Positions 26,268 to 34,278 of a stretch of DNA of 64,000 nt are shown here, piece after piece. Position numbers and translations under genes: made by a program. The stretch comes from Sphingomonas crusticola (GTDB lineage Bacteria > Pseudomonadota > Alphaproteobacteria > Sphingomonadales > Sphingomonadaceae). The DNA is taken from positions 1,364,001 through 1,428,000 of the forward strand of contig NZ_QTJP01000001.1 in the NCBI RefSeq assembly GCF_003391115.1, in the 5' to 3' direction. The notes beneath the pieces were generated by a model. The model ran no database searches. It had not been told where the DNA came from and saw only the letters and a list, made by a program, of their open reading frames with translations. Within the stretch, counting starts at the first letter, position 1; each line of letters opens with the position of its first letter.

Positions 26268-29200
26268 AGCAACGCCTCCAATCGCGCAATCATCGGCGCG
26301 GCACGCCCGGCGATGGAACGGTGCTGCCAAACATAGGATTGCGCGCCAGCCGCGCGGGCGCGTGCGGTATCGCGGTCGTCTACCACCTGACGCAGCGTCT
26401 CGAGCCAGTCTGACGCATAGAGTGCGACATCTCTCGCCTTTCTATCGACGCGATAGGCATCGCAGTCCTGGACGACCGGCAACATCCCCAGCGCGGCATA
26501 ATCGAGCAGTTTGATATCCGACTTGGCGCGATTGAAGCGCGTGTCCGCCAGCGGCGCCAAACCGGCATCGTACGGCCCCTGCGCGCGCAACCAGCGGACG
26601 AAGCGGGCGTAGGGAATGACCTCGGCGGGTGGCGATTGGCGGCGGAGCCAGGAGGCCGGCTCGATATCGGCTGCGATACCGATGAGGGTCAGCTCGAACC
26701 GGCCGGGCCGCTCCTCCGCGAGTTGTTCCAGTGCAGGGCGGATCAGCGCGAAGTCTGACCCGTGCGTGCCGGTCCCCATATAGAGCATGCGCACCACGTC
26801 TTCTCGGAATGGCTCGGGCCGGTGCTGGCGCCAATCCCGCCAGATCCTCGGATCGAGCGCATTGGGCATGATCGCGTGACGATGCGCCACGTGTGTGTAG
26901 AGACGGGCAAGCTCAGATGTGGAAAACCACGTCTCGGCGGAAGCGGCGATCGCGCGCTCGATCGCCGCATTAAGTGGCCGGTAAAGCGCGGCCTCGGGGT
27001 GATCCTCCATCGCCACGAACGCGTCGTCGACATCCACCACCAGCGCAGCGCCGAGCTCGGCCAGGCGTGCGACCAGCATATCGACCGCCGCTTCGGACGG
27101 AAGCGCGGCGCGCTGGACAATGCAGATGTCGCATTGCGGCACCTCCGTGTCGGCGCCGCCGACGCTGATCCGCGCGCGGCCTGTGACCGTCTCGTGGGTG
27201 AGTGGCGCGATGAGGCGTATTGTTGCCGAGCTTTGCGGGCCGTGCGGACCATGCGCCACAATCAAGTGGATGCGGATCGACTTCGGCAGCGGGCTAGCCG
27301 TGGGAAGCGGTGGAGGTGCTTGCGGTGGCACCGCGAAGGGAGGTGCTAGCCCGAGCGCGGTGAGCGTATCGCCCACCAGCCGACGCGCACGAGCGTCGAA
27401 GCTATGATCCGCCATGACAGCCTCCGCCGCGCCCGGCACGCGCGGTGCGTGAACCAGCCGGTCCGCCACGCGCTGCAGTTCGGCCGGTCCCGACACTTCG
27501 GCGACAGCCGATCCGAACGTCCGCGCAATTGAAGGCACCCGATCCGACAGCGCCTTGCCGCCGGCCGCGACGATGTCGAACAGCCGGTTTGACAGCAGAC
27601 CGAACGCCGCCATCGACGGCCAATGATCGTTAAGCACTGCGCCCGCGCCAGCATACATCGCGCCCAGCACGCGATTGTCGACATTGTCAGCCTTGACCAG
27701 ATCCTGGGACACCAGCCCTTCCCAGCCCCCGCCGTAAATCGCCGGCGGCCGCTCCGCCTCGATCGCCCAGCGCACGATCTCGCGCTCGATCCCGCGCGAA
27801 TTGCCGACGAACAGCAGGTCCGGGCCAGCGGGCGGATTGTCCAGCGGATGAAAGCGGTCCGGATCGGTCGCCTGCAGCAGCGCGCTTACCGGCGGGCGGA
27901 CGATATGATCCAGCAGGCCGGCATAGCTTTCCGAGGCGACATAGACGCGCGAATAACGGTCATATTCCTCGTACGAAACCTGATCGGGGTGGCTGATATT
28001 CCATAGATAAGCGAGTTGGCCGGGGCGCGGCTCATAGGCGATGAGCCCACGCAGGCTGATGGCCACATCCTCGTCCGCCAAAGCGCGCCCGCCCCACCTG
28101 CCGCGAAAATCGACATGGACATCATGGCCCAGCCGCCGAATCGCCTCTGCGAGCGAGTCTGCGAAATGCCAGTCGCCCCAGGCATCCTTTTCATGCTCGG
28201 GCGCGGCGATCTTGATCGCGAAGCTTAACTTCAGGCGCTCGAGAAAAGCCGGGCTCCCGACCTCCAGTTCGAAGCGGTTCTTGGTCCAGACCAGCTTCTG
28301 GAACGCTGCAGGTTCGGCGGTGGTGATGCGGCCGGGGTCCGCTTTGCCATCATGATAGTCGCAACCGACGAACGGCGCGTAGCCGACATTGCGATTTTTG
28401 CCGACGCGCAGGATCAGATCCCAGTCGACCATGCGCCGCAGCCGTGGATCGAACGCGCCGACCGTCTCTATCAGCGCGCGGCGGTGGCAGAAGGCATTGA
28501 GGTCGACATAATTCTGGCTAAGGCACGCCTCCCAGTCGAAATCGTCGCCGCGATAGCCGGTAAGGTGGCCGAGATCATCGCGTAGAGCGATGGCGCTATA
28601 GGCGGCGTCGACGCGCTCCGCCGTCATGAAGCGGGTCATCACCTCCAGGAACCAGCCCATCCAGCGATTGTCGCTGTCGAGATAGGCAACGATATCGCCA
28701 GTGGCGGCCGCCAGCCCGCGATTGCGCGCTGCCGAGACGCCGCCATGCGGCCCATCCAGCCATCGCACGCGCGGATCGCCGAGGAAGGGGGCAACCGCCG
28801 CTCGTGTCTCGTCGGTCGATCCGTCGTCGGCGACGATCAGTTCGAGATTCTCGTGCGTCTGCGACAGCACCGAACGGATGGCTGCCGCGATCGTCGCTTC
28901 GCGATTCCAGGCTGGCATGACCACCGACACGCGCGTCGCTGCCGCCGCAGCCACGACTTTCGGGGGCAGACCCGCAATGCGGCGTAAGAAAGCCGCCTCG
29001 CCGGCCACGTCGAAATGCCGATAGAAACGGCGCGGCCGGTCGTCGGCGGCTTGATATTCCGGCCGGCTGATCGGGATGGCCACTCGCCCCTCGCGTGCGC
29101 CAACCTCCACGAAATGGCGCAGCGGATCTCCGGTCACGTCGTCATAAGCTGCCCGATAATATGCCCCGTCGAACAGGGGGCCGGTCGATCGCCCCTCGAC

Positions 29201-30166
29201 GGCGCCATGATTGGTATAATGTTCGAACGGATGGACTCCTGCCGCCGCCAGATCGGGATGGACGCGCAGATAAAATTGGGTTGAGAAATAAGGGTTGGGG
29301 TCGAGGGCGTCGGCATCGCGCCCGTGCCGAATGTAATCTACCAGCGGATTGCGAGCAGCGATCAGAGCGGACAATTCCGCGTCAAGCGGCGCCACGAACC
29401 GCTCGGCGCGCTCGACCAAAGTGCGGATGACCGGCGCCTGATCGGGCGATCCCGGCGCGCACCCCAGGGTCAGCTGACCCTCGTCATCTACCAGTCCGAT
29501 CTTGCCGCCCAGCGCGACTGGTGCCAGCCCGATCAGCCGTTCCAAAGCGTGCGCGAGCGTTCCGTCGCGCGTCGCATCATGGCCTTCGAATTCGGCCAAG
29601 GCAGCGATGCGTTCAAGCAAAGCAGGCCGCACCCAGAATAATGTGCCCGCGAAAAAGCCCCAGTCCGCCAGCGGATAAAGCGGCGCCATCAGCCTGGGCG
29701 CGAGCACGGACAATATGTCGGCGTTGCCGAACTGATGGCTGGCCGCGGATTTATAGAGTGCCGCCGGCCCGGCCAGCGTCAGCTCGGGGTGATCCTCAAA
29801 CGCACTCAGGATGCGCGTGACGAGCGCGTCATCCCGGATCAGTCCGTCATAGGCGATCGCGCGCCATTCCGCGGCATAGCCCGAATCGCCTTTCTTGGTG
29901 TGGAGGTGACAGACCGCCCCATATCCCTCCTCCCGAATTGTCGGCAAAAGGTGGAGAAGCGGGCCGATGTCCCATCCTCGATTTGGCGTCTCGATCCGCA
30001 GAACGCGACCCGGAATCCTGTCGAGCGCCCGATCGACGTCGGCATCGAGCACGTCGGGAAATGTCGCCAGCACATCGATGTCCGGACGACCCAACCGCGC
30101 CACGCGGTCGATCAGTTCAAGCGCGACATCCGGATAGAAGAGATGAAGGTGGATTGCTGCGCGCAT
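26264..30166 (-). CDS. Giant multi-domain glycosyltransferase (RgpF - repeat module - GT2 - GT4-like - GT4-like)
   Basis: 1,300 residues. The order is: an RgpF-type domain (about 1-250, H-L-H-L-F-Y-P-D start and H-T-K-K-G-D near 90); a short repeat module (about 285-370) with F-Y-L-R-V-H-P-D-L-A and H-Y-T-N-H-G; a GT2 domain (about 409-650, V-V-M-P-A-W-N then D-S-D-N); a CgeB/GT1_2-like domain (about 650-940, H-P-D-Q-V and F-V-G-N-S-R-G); and a second GT-B-like domain (about 958-1300, M-Y-M-G-T-G-T-H-G-S-D-F). It would add several sugars in sequence. Its ATG overlaps the sulfotransferase stop (TGATG) and its stop overlaps the M23 ATG (ATGA). Donors are unknown. Confidence 0.85.
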   Translation of the reverse strand: MRAAIHLHLFYPDVALELIDRVARLGRPDIDVLATFPDVLDADVDRALDRIPGRVLRIETPNRGWDIGPLLHLLPTIREEGYGAVCHLHTKKGDSGYAAEWRAIAYDGLIRDDALVTRILSAFEDHPELTLAGPAALYKSAASHQFGNADILSVLAPRLMAPLYPLADWGFFAGTLFWVRPALLERIAALAEFEGHDATRDGTLAHALERLIGLAPVALGGKIGLVDDEGQLTLGCAPGSPDQAPVIRTLVERAERFVAPLDAELSALIAARNPLVDYIRHGRDADALDPNPYFSTQFYLRVHPDLAAAGVHPFEHYTNHGAVEGRSTGPLFDGAYYRAAYDDVTGDPLRHFVEVGAREGRVAIPISRPEYQAADDRPRRFYRHFDVAGEAAFLRRIAGLPPKVVAAAAATRVSVVMPAWNREATIAAAIRSVLSQTHENLELIVADDGSTDETRAAVAPFLGDPRVRWLDGPHGGVSAARNRGLAAATGDIVAYLDSDNRWMGWFLEVMTRFMTAERVDAAYSAIALRDDLGHLTGYRGDDFDWEACLSQNYVDLNAFCHRRALIETVGAFDPRLRRMVDWDLILRVGKNRNVGYAPFVGCDYHDGKADPGRITTAEPAAFQKLVWTKNRFELEVGSPAFLERLKLSFAIKIAAPEHEKDAWGDWHFADSLAEAIRRLGHDVHVDFRGRWGGRALADEDVAISLRGLIAYEPRPGQLAYLWNISHPDQVSYEEYDRYSRVYVASESYAGLLDHIVRPPVSALLQATDPDRFHPLDNPPAGPDLLFVGNSRGIEREIVRWAIEAERPPAIYGGGWEGLVSQDLVKADNVDNRVLGAMYAGAGAVLNDHWPSMAAFGLLSNRLFDIVAAGGKALSDRVPSIARTFGSAVAEVSGPAELQRVADRLVHAPRVPGAAEAVMADHSFDARARRLVGDTLTALGLAPPFAVPPQAPPPLPTASPLPKSIRIHLIVAHGPHGPQSSATIRLIAPLTHETVTGRARISVGGADTEVPQCDICIVQRAALPSEAAVDMLVARLAELGAALVVDVDDAFVAMEDHPEAALYRPLNAAIERAIAASAETWFSTSELARLYTHVAHRHAIMPNALDPRIWRDWRQHRPEPFREDVVRMLYMGTGTHGSDFALIRPALEQLAEERPGRFELTLIGIAADIEPASWLRRQSPPAEVIPYARFVRWLRAQGPYDAGLAPLADTRFNRAKSDIKLLDYAALGMLPVVQDCDAYRVDRKARDVALYASDWLETLRQVVDDRDTARARAAGAQSYVWQHRSIAGRAAPMIARLEALL

Positions 30167-31353
30167 CAGCGTCCGCTGCTCGGCGCGTTCATTCGCCGCG
30201 CCATCTGCCGGGCATAATAGCCGGTGTCGAATAACGGGCTTGGGTCATAGCCTTTGGCCGCGCCGACCTTCAGATAATGGTCGATGGGATCGAGCCCGCT
30301 GTCTGCCACATCCGGATAGCGGCCGAGATAATAATCAGCATCGAACAGGCCGCTACCGCGGATCAATGCCGCATCGCCCGATGGATCCGGGGCGGCCGTC
30401 GCTTGCGCGGGTATCACCTCTGCCAGTTTCGCTTGGTCGGGCTCGGGCTGGGCCTCGGGCTCGGCCTTGCCCTCGGGCTGCGCCGTACCGGCGCGGCTGT
30501 GGCGCAGTGCATCGTGCACGATATCGCCCTCCAGCCATGGCGCCGCGTCGAGCATGGCATAGGCGCGGTCGAGCCGGTCGCGCGCCGTATCGTCGTCGCG
30601 TGCCATCAGCGCACGCAGTCCCGCATCGACCGCCGCAACAATGCCTGCCAGCGGCTCCTCCAGTGTAGCTGATCCCATGCGATGATGGCGTAACCCGGGG
30701 TCGAGGAAGGCGTCGATCTCGGCGGAAGTCCGGTCGTCAGGCTGCCACCCGTCCCGTCCCACAAGCAATGTGAGGCGCATGAGCGTATCGCGCCAGTCGG
30801 CCAGCATGCCGTCATAGTCGACGATCGCGCGCGTCATGCCACGTGTCGCACGCTCCGCATCGATCATGTGCCGCAGCCACAACAGATGCGCATAAGCCGG
30901 CGTCGTCCCGTCGCGGGTCTCCAGCGATCGGGCAATCTCGCCCGGGTTGCGCAGCATCAACGACGCGCGCGGTTCGATCCCCATTTCCTGTAGCACGTCC
31001 GCGACAACGGGCACGAAGCGGCACTGACGCGGATCCTTGATCGCCAGCAAGGGAGCCACGCCCCATGCGGCCTCGATCGCTTCACGCATGCGTGCCTTGC
31101 GCGAGCGCAGTCCATCCTCGCTGAGGCGCGACAGATCGAGCGGACGCGGATCAAACCAGCTCGACCGCGCCACCCGCAGCAACTGATCGTCGGCTTTTAC
31201 CAGCGCCTGCGATTCCCAATATCCCCGCGCATTGTCGCCGCTCGCCTCGATCGCATCTTTGGGCAACGCTGCGCCGAGCCGTCCGAGCAGCCACGTCAGC
31301 GCCGACGTCCCCGAGCGGTGCATGCCCAGCACAAGGATCGCGACGCGGCTCAT
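30166..31353 (-). CDS. Sulfotransferase-family protein with C-terminal repeat module
   Basis: 395 residues from ATG 31353, which overlaps the upstream stop as ATGA; the longer frame is rejected. A PAPS-type P-loop G-M-H-R-S-G-T-S lies near residues 10-17, and L-R-N-P-G-E-I-A-R-S near 135 matches the 3'-phosphate site. The last ~60 residues are a separate module (F-D-A-D-Y-Y-L-G-R-Y-P-D-V-A then D-P-I-D-H-Y-L) that recurs inside the adjacent 1,300-residue glycosyltransferase. A Pro/Glu/Ala-rich linker joins the two. This is the second sulfotransferase of the locus, supporting a sulfated product; the acceptor is unknown. Confidence 0.78.
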   Translation of the reverse strand: MSRVAILVLGMHRSGTSALTWLLGRLGAALPKDAIEASGDNARGYWESQALVKADDQLLRVARSSWFDPRPLDLSRLSEDGLRSRKARMREAIEAAWGVAPLLAIKDPRQCRFVPVVADVLQEMGIEPRASLMLRNPGEIARSLETRDGTTPAYAHLLWLRHMIDAERATRGMTRAIVDYDGMLADWRDTLMRLTLLVGRDGWQPDDRTSAEIDAFLDPGLRHHRMGSATLEEPLAGIVAAVDAGLRALMARDDDTARDRLDRAYAMLDAAPWLEGDIVHDALRHSRAGTAQPEGKAEPEAQPEPDQAKLAEVIPAQATAAPDPSGDAALIRGSGLFDADYYLGRYPDVADSGLDPIDHYLKVGAAKGYDPSPLFDTGYYARQMARRMNAPSSGR

Positions 31354-32330
31354 GCGGCGGTTTCGTCGGCGGCGGGCATATAATCCGCAATCATCCGGCT
31401 GACGTTGAGCTCGATCATCGCCGGGGTGACGTGCGCCAGATCGTCTTCCCACGCGATTGCGCGATCCGACATGGTTACCGTCTCGAACGAAGGGAAATAA
31501 TCGACATGATCGAAGCTGCGTACGGCGACCTCGGCGGCCGCACGAAGCGCGGACTTGCTGTAATTATTGGCCGTCAGCACGTCGCCACCGGTAAAAGAGC
31601 GATGCAGTGGCACAGGCGAGACGGTCAACAGCATGCGCTGCGCAGGATTGCGCGCGTGCAACGCCGCTACCAGCCGCATGACTGCATCAATCACCTTTTC
31701 AGGCGAAAGCACCTCGAAAAAGAAGCGGCCGGGATGCCGGTCGATCACGGCACGCGGGACAGCATCGTTCAGATAAAGCTGCTCGGCCTCATCCCACCAC
31801 GCCTCTACCAGGCCCAGCGTCACGATCACCAGCGCGCTTTCGGCGATCGCTTCCGCGTAGAGGCGGCGAATGCGTTGGCGCCGCTTCAGGGCCCGCTCGC
31901 GCGTCACCGGCTCGTGGCTATGCAGCTGGCCGTCCCACCAGGCATCGTCCCCGAGTTCGATCAGGAAACGGCCACCATCATCCTCCGCGTCGAGCTGGTC
32001 GATCTCGTTGAGCATCGAGAAGGGGGTGTATTTATTGAGGATGCCGGTCCGCAGCATGGACCCCTGCATGAGCTCGTTCTGGGGGATTTGCAGGTCGAGC
32101 GTCGGAATGCGCAAGCCGTGATCGCGCAGCGCGATCTCGATGTTGCGGGCGAAGCAGGAACCGATCGTGAAGACAGACGCGCCGCGTGCCAGCGTGAAGC
32201 TCGGCACGATCGCCGGCTTGGCCGTTGGCTCGATCCGCGCCGAGCCGCGAACCGGCCATTTGGCGGCACGCTGGCGCATCGTCGCACGATAGGCGTCTTC
32301 CGCCGCCACTCTGGCAAATCCGTCGGCCAT
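31350..32330 (-). CDS. GSCFA-domain protein
   Basis: 326 residues. The family signature G-S-C-F-A is at 57-61, preceded by a V-F-T-I strand; other conserved blocks are V-T-L-G-L-V-E-A-W near 175 and L-L-T-V-S-P-V-P near 240. GSCFA proteins are related to SGNH hydrolases and recur in polysaccharide loci, but their reaction is not established. There is no signal peptide, so it is probably cytoplasmic. The stop overlaps the sulfotransferase ATG (ATGA). A second GSCFA protein lies two genes upstream, with an SGNH-like protein between. Confidence 0.85.
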   Translation of the reverse strand: MADGFARVAAEDAYRATMRQRAAKWPVRGSARIEPTAKPAIVPSFTLARGASVFTIGSCFARNIEIALRDHGLRIPTLDLQIPQNELMQGSMLRTGILNKYTPFSMLNEIDQLDAEDDGGRFLIELGDDAWWDGQLHSHEPVTRERALKRRQRIRRLYAEAIAESALVIVTLGLVEAWWDEAEQLYLNDAVPRAVIDRHPGRFFFEVLSPEKVIDAVMRLVAALHARNPAQRMLLTVSPVPLHRSFTGGDVLTANNYSKSALRAAAEVAVRSFDHVDYFPSFETVTMSDRAIAWEDDLAHVTPAMIELNVSRMIADYMPAADETAA

Positions 32331-32391
32331 CGGCGGGATCGGTAGCGAGACCGCGGGAAGAGGTCTAGTTTCCGCCGTACCGGCAGCGGCG

Positions 32392-33165
32392 CTAGAAATC
32401 CTCCAATGCCCGGATCAGCGCCGCGCCATAAGCTTCATTGCCGTGTGTCGGATCGGCGGCATATTCGGGTTTCAGAAAACCGTCTTGATCCTGAACCTGC
32501 AGCGGCACCGGCATGAAGCGCGCACCAGCCGCCTCCACAGCGGTGCGCATCAGCCGGGAGGCAAGCCGCCATGCCCGCCAGCGGAGGCCCGGTGGCGCCA
32601 CCGTGATCGTGCCGGGGCTTTGGTCCCGAAACCATGCTTCCGCGCGTGCTGCGATGAATTCCTCGTCGCGGAGCGGCGGCGGACTTTCGATGTGGATGAA
32701 GCTGCCGGCGAGCTCACCCAGCAGGCGCAGGCGCGCAAAGTCCGGCTGCATCTTTGCCGCCAGCGCAGCCCGCACCAGCGCCTCCGGCACGATTTCCGCA
32801 TCCGGATCGAGCGGCGGCCTTTGGTCGTAGCCGGAGAGATGGAAATCGAACGGGCGCGGATGGCGCATCAGCGTCAGCATATTGTGCGCATTGCCGCCGA
32901 TCACCGAAGCGACGCGCGGCCGGTGGCGCACGATCTGGTCTTCGATCGCGGCCGCCAGCCTAGGGCCGAGCCGGGCGCCGCCGTAATTGTCATTAGTCAC
33001 GCCTTCGAACTCGGGGGCATGCACCGCCTCCAGCGTGTGGATCACGCGCGTGCGCGGCTCGTCCGGATAGGTTTCGCGATGCGTCTTGGCGGCTGCACGG
33101 ATGGCAGCGACGTGACTTTGCCCGATGGCGAGCAGATTGATGCGCTGCGGACGGCGATCAGGCAT
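32392..33165 (-). CDS. SGNH-like hypothetical protein
   Basis: 257 residues from ATG 33165, overlapping the upstream GSCFA stop by 8 bp. I read it as SGNH-fold-like: a first strand ending G-Q-S-H (residues 15-18, where SGNH enzymes have GDS), a G-G-N-A-H-N block near 93, and a C-terminal D-P-T-H (D238, H241) in the position of the catalytic Asp-His pair. The serine of the G-Q-S-H block would be the nucleophile. If active it could be an O-acyl esterase or acyltransferase acting on the glycan. No family name can be given with confidence. Confidence 0.62.
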   Translation of the reverse strand: MPDRRPQRINLLAIGQSHVAAIRAAAKTHRETYPDEPRTRVIHTLEAVHAPEFEGVTNDNYGGARLGPRLAAAIEDQIVRHRPRVASVIGGNAHNMLTLMRHPRPFDFHLSGYDQRPPLDPDAEIVPEALVRAALAAKMQPDFARLRLLGELAGSFIHIESPPPLRDEEFIAARAEAWFRDQSPGTITVAPPGLRWRAWRLASRLMRTAVEAAGARFMPVPLQVQDQDGFLKPEYAADPTHGNEAYGAALIRALEDF

Positions 33166-34231
33166 CTTCGCCGTCGAGCATCGCCTCGTCGCACATCGTC
33201 TCCACCCAGCGCGTGATGTCGGCCGTGAACCGATCCTGCGGAGCCCTCTGCTCCCCTGGCGCGGAAGTACCCTCGATCCCGGCTGCATGGCGCAGGAAGA
33301 CCCGCATCACGTGCTCTACCCCTTCTTCCGTCACCTCGCGCAGATCGTCGGCGAAGAAGCGCCCGCGCGCCTGCGGGCCGGTGACAATCTCGTAGGAGGG
33401 GAAATAGAACACCCCCTCGAGCTCTTCGGCCGCCTCCTGTGCGGCCACGCGCAGGACCGACTTGGAATAGATCGTCGCCGGCAGGACATGATTGCCTGAC
33501 GCAGTCGCCGCAAGCGGAACGGGTGACACGGTCAGCACCACCCGCGCAGCCGGGTTCACCGACCGCAGCCGCTTGACGAATGCGCCGATTTGGGCACGCA
33601 CCTCGCCGGCCCGCAGATTGCGGAATTCATGGCGGTTTGGGTCGAAGGCTCCTCCTGCCACACCCGGGCAGAGCGGGAAGGCGGCACCGTCCTCCTTCGA
33701 TATCCAGGCCTCGGTCAGCCCGAGCGTGAACACCAATATGTCGAGCGTCTCGAACGCTTCGCGTACCCGCGCGAGATGTTGCGTCCGGTCCGCGCGCATC
33801 TCCGCCTCCGATGCGAAGCCGCCAGGCTGAATGGTGGGGCGGAACGGATCGACCACGCCTCCGCCATCCGGCGCGGTCCAGACGTCCTCGGCAGGCGCAA
33901 ACCGGCCGTAAGCGCGGTCGAACAGCTGGACGAGCTGCAGCGTCGTGTAGATGTTGCCGTAGCGTGCGGTGTAGAGGCCATAGCCGGCTGCCCGGGCCGC
34001 ATCGTCCGGCACGATCGGATGCGCTGCCTCGCAGACGAGATAGTTGAAGCCCGACGCTGCCAGGTGCCGGGCGACATGCTGCGCGAAGCAGCTTCCGGCA
34101 GTCGCAACCTTGTCCTCCGGCGTGATGCGCAGGAAGTCGCCCATGATAGGATCGACCTCGGCGCCGGCCGCCGCCACCGCGCGTCGCCAATAGGCGCCGT
34201 TCGGCAGGTGGCGATAGGGATGATCGGCCAT
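33158..34231 (-). CDS. GSCFA-domain protein (second copy)
   Basis: 357 residues from ATG 34231, which has GGGAG nine bases upstream; the ATG at 34240 sits directly on that GGGAG and is less likely. The signature A-G-S-C-F-A is at 45-50, with V-F-T-L-G-L-T-E-A-W near 170 and V-L-T-V-S-P-V-P near 235. It is only moderately similar to the copy at 31350, so the two probably have different substrates. It lies 47 bp below the asparagine-synthetase-like gene and overlaps the SGNH-like gene. Its role is unknown; glycan acylation or esterification is a reasonable guess from the SGNH relationship. Confidence 0.85.
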   Translation of the reverse strand: MADHPYRHLPNGAYWRRAVAAAGAEVDPIMGDFLRITPEDKVATAGSCFAQHVARHLAASGFNYLVCEAAHPIVPDDAARAAGYGLYTARYGNIYTTLQLVQLFDRAYGRFAPAEDVWTAPDGGGVVDPFRPTIQPGGFASEAEMRADRTQHLARVREAFETLDILVFTLGLTEAWISKEDGAAFPLCPGVAGGAFDPNRHEFRNLRAGEVRAQIGAFVKRLRSVNPAARVVLTVSPVPLAATASGNHVLPATIYSKSVLRVAAQEAAEELEGVFYFPSYEIVTGPQARGRFFADDLREVTEEGVEHVMRVFLRHAAGIEGTSAPGEQRAPQDRFTADITRWVETMCDEAMLDGEDA

Positions 34232-34278
34232 GGCGCGCATCTCCCACGTAGTATCGCGCGGAGCAACCGCCTTGACTA

